Notes under the pieces: generated by a model
Databases searched by the model: none
What the model was told of the DNA's origin: nothing
The model's input: the letters and a program-made list of their open reading frames with translations, nothing else
Source: Patiria pectinifera
Taxonomy: Eukaryota > Echinodermata > Asteroidea > Valvatida > Asterinidae
Assembly (NCBI GenBank): GCA_029964075.1
Contig: CM057146.1
Span: 5,785,501 to 5,849,500, forward strand
DNA length: 64,000 nt
Direction: 5' to 3'
Shown: positions 58,230 to 64,000 of the stretch, in pieces
Layout: each line of letters opens with the position of its first letter
Position numbering within the stretch: the first letter of the stretch is position 1
Position numbers and translations under genes: made by a program

Positions 58230-60300
58230 AAAGCAAAACAAGCACTGTGAATATCTTATATCATTTGAGGTACAATCATAATAGGTACACACACAATTAT
58301 TTTCATACTTCAGAGTCATGTTTTGCCTCGATTCTCTTAATTTTAGTATGAAACTTATTTCTTAAATTTTGTTTCAATGATGTAGAAAAGTTGTCCGTCA
58401 TTCTACTTTAGCAATGAAGGTTGCTGTTTTTTGTTTTTTTAAATTTGGGATGTACTTGTTATTAGTAGCATCTTAAGTATTGTAAATGTTAAAGAGTTTA
58501 TTTTCAAGTATCATTCGTTTACTTGTACGATATTTCTTTTAAAGTATTAGGCAAAGTTTCATGGCACTGCTAAGCAAGTTTACTTAGCCGATTATTGGCT
58601 ATTTTACTGAGAACCGGTGAGGAGCTGTGTATTTCACAGTAGTTAAGCTGGTTCCCCGGTTGTTTTTGGTAAGCAAAAGATTTAGTTACTATTAAGCAGG
58701 GCCCAATTTCATGACTCAACTTAATGTCAGTGAAAAATCTCCGCTTACTGTAGCAGAGAATTTTGTGCTTATGGTAAGTAACTTTCAGAGGAATTGAGGC
58801 TAGTGCCCATGTGTATCTGTAACTAAGGATTCTGTGCTTACAGGGTTAGTACAGAATTTTGCTGATAGCGTGATTAGCACAAAATGGTGATCATAAGCGC
58901 AGAAGTATGGTTAGGAATTGGGCTCTGGGCCCAATTTCTTAGCTCTGCTTACGTTAAGCCAAAAATCCCTGCTAGTGCACACTATAGCAGAAAATTACAT
59001 GGTTACGGTAAGCGTATTTCACAGATTAGTAAGGAATTTTGGCTTCTGCACATGCGCACGTCCTGTAACTAAGGATTCTGTGCTTACAGGGTTATAGTCT
59101 CTGTGCTTAGCAGAGTCATGAAATTGGGCCTGCTTTGTTAAATGAGATTCATGTTTTAAATTTGTTTGGGAGTACTTACTACAAAAAAAGCAGAGAGAAG
59201 TTGTTATGTTTCCTTACGCACGAGTCTCAAAGTTCAGGACCAACTGTAACATTCCTCAACTTCAAACAGAGAAGTTAAATGAAATTGGATATGTTCAACT
59301 GTGGAATAACTAGCACTTGGCTTTCGTTTAACGACCTGGTCCTATAATATACAATTTAAAATTTATAAAATTAGTGAAGCATTCTGAAAAAGAAGATATT
59401 GAAATGAAGATGTGAAAAAGATATGGAAGTCTGACAACGTTGTTTTCAATTTTGGTGAGTTCACAAGGGATTATTTTTTCTAGAAACAGCACTGTCAGAC
59501 AGTGGAATATAAAATACAATCATGTTTAATTTTTGTTGTTTTGATTTTTTTTTTTCAAGAATTGATAGATAATTGAATATTAAAACTCAACTTGTACAAA
59601 GCCTTTTCGTTCCTTTGTTTGTAGCAAATGTACATGAGCTCTTTTTGTAGAGGTGAAAAACAAGTTACATTGAAATTCATTCAGATAACAAATTATTTAT
59701 TCTGTTATTTCTGTAAGCTAGAACGTAAAAAGTTTGGGTCGAAGGACATTACGCAGTAGAACCTTGAAAGATTGGTTAAATCAGTTGGTGAAGGGGTCTT
59801 CTGTAGAACTTGATTGTTTTCAAACGAAGAAAAACATTCAATACGACTTTCTGATTTATATTGTCTATAAATGGAGAAAAACGCAGGTTAAATAGTTTCA
59901 CTTGTTCAACAAGACAAAAACATGCTGTGAATTTGTGCAATTGGGCTGTACCTTCAATTTCATTCCAATTTTTTGTTTGTTTCACATCGGTTCAACAGTG
60001 AACATTTTCTCAGCCGAAAGCTTTTCTTTTATTTTATATGGCTTTTAGTTGCATGTAAGTTTTCATTACGGTGTAGAAATGTGTCGGTAATGATCGGTGG
60101 TAATATTGCCACAAACATGACTTGATTTGGTGTTTTATTTGACAATGTGTAGAGAGATACTGCGTACAAAAAAAAAATGTCCACAGATTTCACAAAAGTA
60201 TGCTGCATGTACCGTATAACTTACTCCTGGTACTTGTACATCATTATATAATTAATTACAATGTGTAATCCTACAATGAAGAATTAAAATGGGATAAGAA
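58230..60300 (+). other. PDXDC1 3' untranslated/flanking region
   Basis: It follows the TAG stop at 58227-58229. The poly(A) site is not certain; attaaa/aataaa-like motifs are frequent. The 58555-59133 part is built of foldback MITE copies. Confidence 0.5.
58555..59133. mobile_element. Three consecutive foldback MITE copies
   Basis: Copies at about 58555-58708, 58709-58922 and 58926-59133. The second and third begin gggcccaatttc. The second carries taactaaggattctgtgctt and so does the third, with inverted tails ending cctg or gggcc. They belong to the family seen at 4987. Confidence 0.68.
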
Positions 60301-60880
60301 ATTTATTTATAACTATATATCTTGAGCCCCGAGTCTCTTATTGTGCAAGTTGTCAGAAACATACATTTATTGATTTTCATGTAAAAGAGTTCACTGAAAT
60401 TTCATTGGAATATTTTCATAATTTTTAATCAGTTTAATATGAATCTGAATTCATAAATACCTCAGACAGTTTAGCTATTCCTATTGGTCGAGACCCCGTC
60501 ACGTGGCCGGTCTTAAACGGATGATAAAGACATGGCTAGCTGGTCTTAAACACTTTTCCAGTGTCACAATAAAATGTGGACTCCTAAAAATACAGTGCCT
60601 CTTACCGTTTCATTGGTTGAACGTTTACAATCCTCACGTAGGCATGCGCAACACTACCAGCGAGTCAGCCCTAGGTGCGTTCTGCGCGACATCGCGCAGA
60701 AAATGCTATGCACGCGTCAATCTCCATAAAAGGGTTGTTTACATCTTACTCGCCAGCTGAACACTCCATTATTTCGCTAGAGGGATGTTTAAAAAAGCAT
60801 GAAGTGAACTTGTTGAACAAAATCGGGATTTTTTGAACGAATTATCTGAATTTTTTTTACCGAAAAGGTATTTATGAATG

Positions 60881-61042
60881 GGAATAAATATGTGCTCGGT
60901 CGGTATTTATCACTCTGTTTAAGACCGCTTAGAGTCTGGGTGCTGATAATTACCCTCGCCTCCGGCTCGGGTAATTATCAGCACCCAGACTCTAAGGGGT
61001 CTTAAACAGAGTGATAAAAACCTCTGGAGCACATTTTATTCC
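60881..61042. repeat. Long inverted repeat (hairpin), ~162 bp
   Basis: The left arm ggaataaatatgtgctc..cggtatttatcactctg and the inner arm gagtctgggtgctgataatt pair with right-side complements. The inner stem of about 50 bp is near perfect around the loop tcgcctccggct. It ends 38 bp before the LTR. Confidence 0.8.
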
Positions 61043-61080
61043 CTTAGTAAAACTTTGCCAAATTGTTTTAATAATGTTAA

Positions 61081-62427
61081 TGTCGGAGACCGTGGATTGA
61101 AGAGTGCGACCTCTATATTTACAGTTGGATAAATTATTATTCATTTATATGCAAATAGGGCTATACGTAGTCATTTGCATAGGTTCTGTCATTTACATAT
61201 TGTTTTATGAAACATAAGAACCTTTGACCTCCGTGTCTCCCGCGCACGGACGGATTACTGCATGTATACCTTCGATGAATAATAAGTGCCAACTTTATTT
61301 TATAAAAGTCAATGTACGCGTATAAGGTTTTTGAACCCTGGTCGAAACTTTAATAATTGTATCATTCGGATGTTTTGACTTACAACTGTAATTAATGTAG
61401 GTCATTTAGATGTTATTTTATGAGGATTTTTCCCACCGCGTATTAATATGTAAACAAGCTGTTCTGTTTACTTAATGTAACAAAAAGTTTGCTCGCTCTC
61501 TCTCTGGAATGATCACACCAAACAGGCGGGCGGCCGCAAATTTTGGACGTAAGTTTGTTATCTTTTTGTGGGTTTCGCACGGCCATCCCGCGCTCAACCA
61601 CATATGATGTAAAAGGGGGACTTTTCAAGAGACCATTGGTATATATTTTAGTTTGATATGTGCATTATAGGATGGAGAAAATACTAAACTTTCTAGTGAG
61701 AGGTCGGGTCAGGCTTGTTCCATCAAATCATGCAATGTGTGCATATGTGCTGTATGATACGCTAGACGTCCATGGTCAGTACGCGATGCGTCACGTAGTT
61801 TTCATTGCCTGCGCAGTCTGTTGTATTGATTTTATTGATTTTTGTACTTCAGTACGCAGTGTGCGACGTTCGTGTACATGTACTTTTATGTAGGCATTTC
61901 CATGATTTAATATTAGCCTATGAAGTTTGTCTTTGCTTGTAAACTTAACAGGGCTTCACCCGGTACATTGTAGTATGTTCTACTAGGCCTCATCCTATGG
62001 CTGGAGTGTCAGGGCATAAATCATAGAACCAGACCTTATTTCCTAACTGCATTGGGTGAGTCACACTATATTTAAAGAAAGGAAAAACAAACAAATTTCA
62101 CATCATCTTTGTGTACTTAAGTATCTTTACTTTAAAAGAGCTATTATAATATTGATTTTAAATAACTTGGAATAAGTTTTTAACTTATCTTAATTCACGA
62201 CATAGGGAGTAAGATTACTCAAACTTTGTTATTCTTCACTCTCTCTCTCTCTAGGGGTTTTTGCTTTTGTTATATTTCGTTTGTGCTCAAAAGCAAGCCT
62301 GATCTGGGAATAAAATATCGTTTTGGAAAACTTTGAAGTCTGTTCCCGAGAGGAAGCTTTTCTTCACCCCCCGGTGGCGAGCAACCTTAACCACCATCCC
62401 CGGGATCGCACCTCGCGGCTCCCGACA
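61081..62427 (+). mobile_element. 5' long terminal repeat, ~1347 bp
   Basis: It starts TGTCGG and ends CCGACA, a perfect 6 bp inverted terminal pair of the TG..CA type. A TATA-like tatatttaaag lies at about 62069 and an AATAAA at about 62312, consistent with U3-R-U5 order. The 3' LTR is outside the window, so the left boundary rests on the inverted ends and primer site. Confidence 0.68.
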
Positions 62428-62431
62428 GAAG

Positions 62432-62449
62432 TGGCGTCGTAGACAGGAT
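62432..62449 (+). other. Primer-binding site, tRNA-Ser-like
   Basis: Four bases after the LTR, TGGCGTCGTAGACAGGAT would pair with a tRNA 3' end. The implied tRNA has CCA, a G discriminator, a 7 nt acceptor strand and a T-arm strand, which suits a serine tRNA. The tRNA identity is inferred. Confidence 0.65.
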
Positions 62450-62904
62450 GCGGGATTGACTTCGTGGGCTCCATTTTATGATTGTTAAACCCCCAGTGCT
62501 GAAATATATTTTTACAAAGCGGTCCCTGTAGCTTTGTTATCAAATTTTAATTTTTAAAGTCACTACCTTTCAAGATGAGTGAGTGTTAATTTTGTTTAAC
62601 CTTTGGACTGTTGAGAATTAATTTTCTCGCAGTGTTGTAACTGTGATTAAACTTGCCTTGATTTATCTGTGCACTTGAACAAATTTTCTATTGTATTTCT
62701 AGCACAGTAATTTTAGGCCTACAGTATAACGGGTTGTAGTGTAGCTCACACATACATTTCTAGGTTGTACATGTACTAGGTTCGGAATAAGGTTGTATAC
62801 ATGCAGAAAAACCCTCAAACAAAGACAATTTGAGGCGTGTAGAACATTTTTGCAGTGTTGGGAATTTCTTTGTCACATCACTGTGCCGAACTAAATTAAA
62901 TGCA

Positions 62905-63924
62905 ATGGAAGTAGAAGGTCTTGCCCAGGTGATTGCCAAGTCACACGAAGCATTGGCTGAAACTCTGGCCAACGCTTTTCAGGGTTTGAAATTCGCGCGC
63001 ACCCCTAAACTCAGACTGTCCAAATTCAATGGTCCATCAGCAAAGTCGGGTGACTGCACTCTTGATGAGTGGCTTGAGGAACTAGATTTCTATTGTAGAC
63101 AACTTGAGTTAACTGCAGCTGAGCAGTTAGACGCTGCGATTGATCATCTTGGGGGAGTAGCCAAAGAAGAGATCATTTGTACCCCTCTCGAGGAAAGGGA
63201 TACATTGCCAAAGTTAATCACCCTGCTAAGTCGGTTGTTTGGTCCGTCTGAAAATATTGCCGCCTTAACTAGCGCGTTCTATGCCCGAAATCAACGCGAT
63301 GGCGAAACCTTGGCAGAGTTCAGTCGCGCTGTTATGCTTACACATGATAACATGGAAAGGGTCGCTGACGCACCGGAGAGAGCAGCACTTGTTAATGCGC
63401 GACAAGGCGCTCAAAGAGCGACTTGTCCAAGGCGCCAGGATGCAGCGGTACGGAGAGAACTCCGTCGGCTGCAGATAGAACGGCCGGAGTTGTCGTTCTA
63501 CAAATTCAGAGAACATGTTTTGAGCTTGTTTCCCGAAGGGGAGGAAAAGGTCTCCCACCGAAACAAGTGCAGGTTGGCCACGGCATGTGATGACCGCGCA
63601 GCTGACACAAAGCAACGGTCGGATTCACCTGAGGTTCGGGATGCTTTGTCCCAATTAGTGGCTACCAATAAGCTTGTAGTTGAGAAGTTAGAGTCGTTGT
63701 CACAGCATCAGGCTGCGACCAGTAATCAGTTGGTTGAGTTAACTGGTGTTTTGACCAAGAAATTGGATAAGGCCATAACAACTAGAAGTGGAAGGCCAGG
63801 TATCATGTGTGACTACTGTAAGAAACCGGGCCATCATGCAAAAAACTGCTGGCAAAAAGATCCGAGCAAGAGGCCTGCGAAACTGGAGGTTGATGCGCAC
63901 GGTAACTTGACCCCTCCGTCATAA
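62905..63924 (+). CDS. Retrotransposon Gag-like protein with CCHC zinc knuckle
   Basis: From the ATG at 62905 to TAA at 63922-63924 there are 339 codons; the frame is open further upstream without another ATG. The N-terminal half holds a capsid-like region (LDEWLEELDFYC, LDAAIDHLGGVAKEEI, RDGETLAEFSRAV). A C-terminal CCHC knuckle CDYCKKPGHHAKNC has the exact C-x2-C-x4-H-x4-C spacing. Capsid and nucleocapsid functions are known for this family. A short segment (about 63384-63438) reads better in the +1 frame, so this copy may be slightly decayed or have paired indels. Confidence 0.85.
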   Translation: MEVEGLAQVIAKSHEALAETLANAFQGLKFARTPKLRLSKFNGPSAKSGDCTLDEWLEELDFYCRQLELTAAEQLDAAIDHLGGVAKEEIICTPLEERDTLPKLITLLSRLFGPSENIAALTSAFYARNQRDGETLAEFSRAVMLTHDNMERVADAPERAALVNARQGAQRATCPRRQDAAVRRELRRLQIERPELSFYKFREHVLSLFPEGEEKVSHRNKCRLATACDDRAADTKQRSDSPEVRDALSQLVATNKLVVEKLESLSQHQAATSNQLVELTGVLTKKLDKAITTRSGRPGIMCDYCKKPGHHAKNCWQKDPSKRPAKLEVDAHGNLTPPS

Positions 63925-64000
63925 TGGGCACTATGACGGAGGGAGGCGCTGTGCCTAAACAGAATTCCACCGAGTTAGCTAAGTCAAATGGGAGTAATGT
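63924..64000 (+). CDS. Second retrotransposon ORF (probably Pol), start only
   Basis: The gag stop overlaps an ATG as TAATG (63922-63926). The frame from 63924 stays open to the window end (25 codons). No domain is visible yet. A stop-restart arrangement is one possibility; a Pol start by another route cannot be ruled out. Confidence 0.45.
   Translation, partial: MGTMTEGGAVPKQNSTELAKSNGSN

Larger units (their letters stand above)
62428..64000 (+). mobile_element. LTR retrotransposon internal region, 5' part
   Basis: It contains a leader (62428-62904), the gag ORF and the start of a second ORF, running past the window edge. The LTR/PBS/gag order fits a Ty3/gypsy-like element; the reverse transcriptase, which would decide the family, is outside. 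Confidence 0.75.

Overview
This is a 64 kb piece of animal nuclear DNA. The genes are split by many GT-AG introns of roughly 0.15-6 kb, and the protein families are metazoan. The AT-rich introns are packed with tRNA-derived SINEs and short foldback or terminal-inverted-repeat elements. The repeat style, especially palindromic elements ending in a GGGCCCAATTTCAT-type motif, and the intron density fit a marine deuterostome invertebrate, most likely an echinoderm. The species call is inference; I identified no species from the sequence.

Layout. (1) 323-22078, minus strand: a large FBF1-like (Fas-binding factor 1, ciliary transition-fibre protein) gene with 26 exons visible and its 3' end off the left edge. 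(2) 24848-27803, plus strand: a four-exon MPV17-like (MPV17L) gene of 196 codons. (3) 35069-37354, minus strand: an intronless MFSD6-type major-facilitator gene of 761 codons. (4) 38607-58229, plus strand: a complete 22-exon PDXDC1-like gene of 841 codons. (5) 61081-64000: the 5' part of an LTR retrotransposon (LTR, primer-binding site, gag, start of the next ORF), cut by the right edge. FBF1/MPV17L and MFSD6/PDXDC1 are head-to-head pairs; MPV17L and MFSD6 are tail-to-tail. All exon joins given were checked for reading phase and splice dinucleotides.

The genes do not form a pathway: FBF1 serves cilia, MPV17L is an organelle membrane protein, MFSD6 is a membrane transporter-like protein, and PDXDC1 is a decarboxylase-fold protein lacking the usual PLP lysine. 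MPV17L and PDXDC1 are, from memory, also neighbours on human 16p13.11, so an old linkage may be preserved.

The rest is repeat-rich. Several unrelated MITE families flanked by TTAA (piggyBac-like), two GGCC-ended MITEs flanked by TTA (Harbinger/Tourist-like), a 496 bp TA-flanked foldback, nested insertions, perfect hairpins and tandem arrays are described individually. The best leads are a U12-type intron in PDXDC1, tandem duplicates of the 3' part of a PDXDC1 exon, nested insertions that show target-site preference, and the retrotransposon's gag/pol junction. I found no CRISPR array, operon or evident new multi-gene system.
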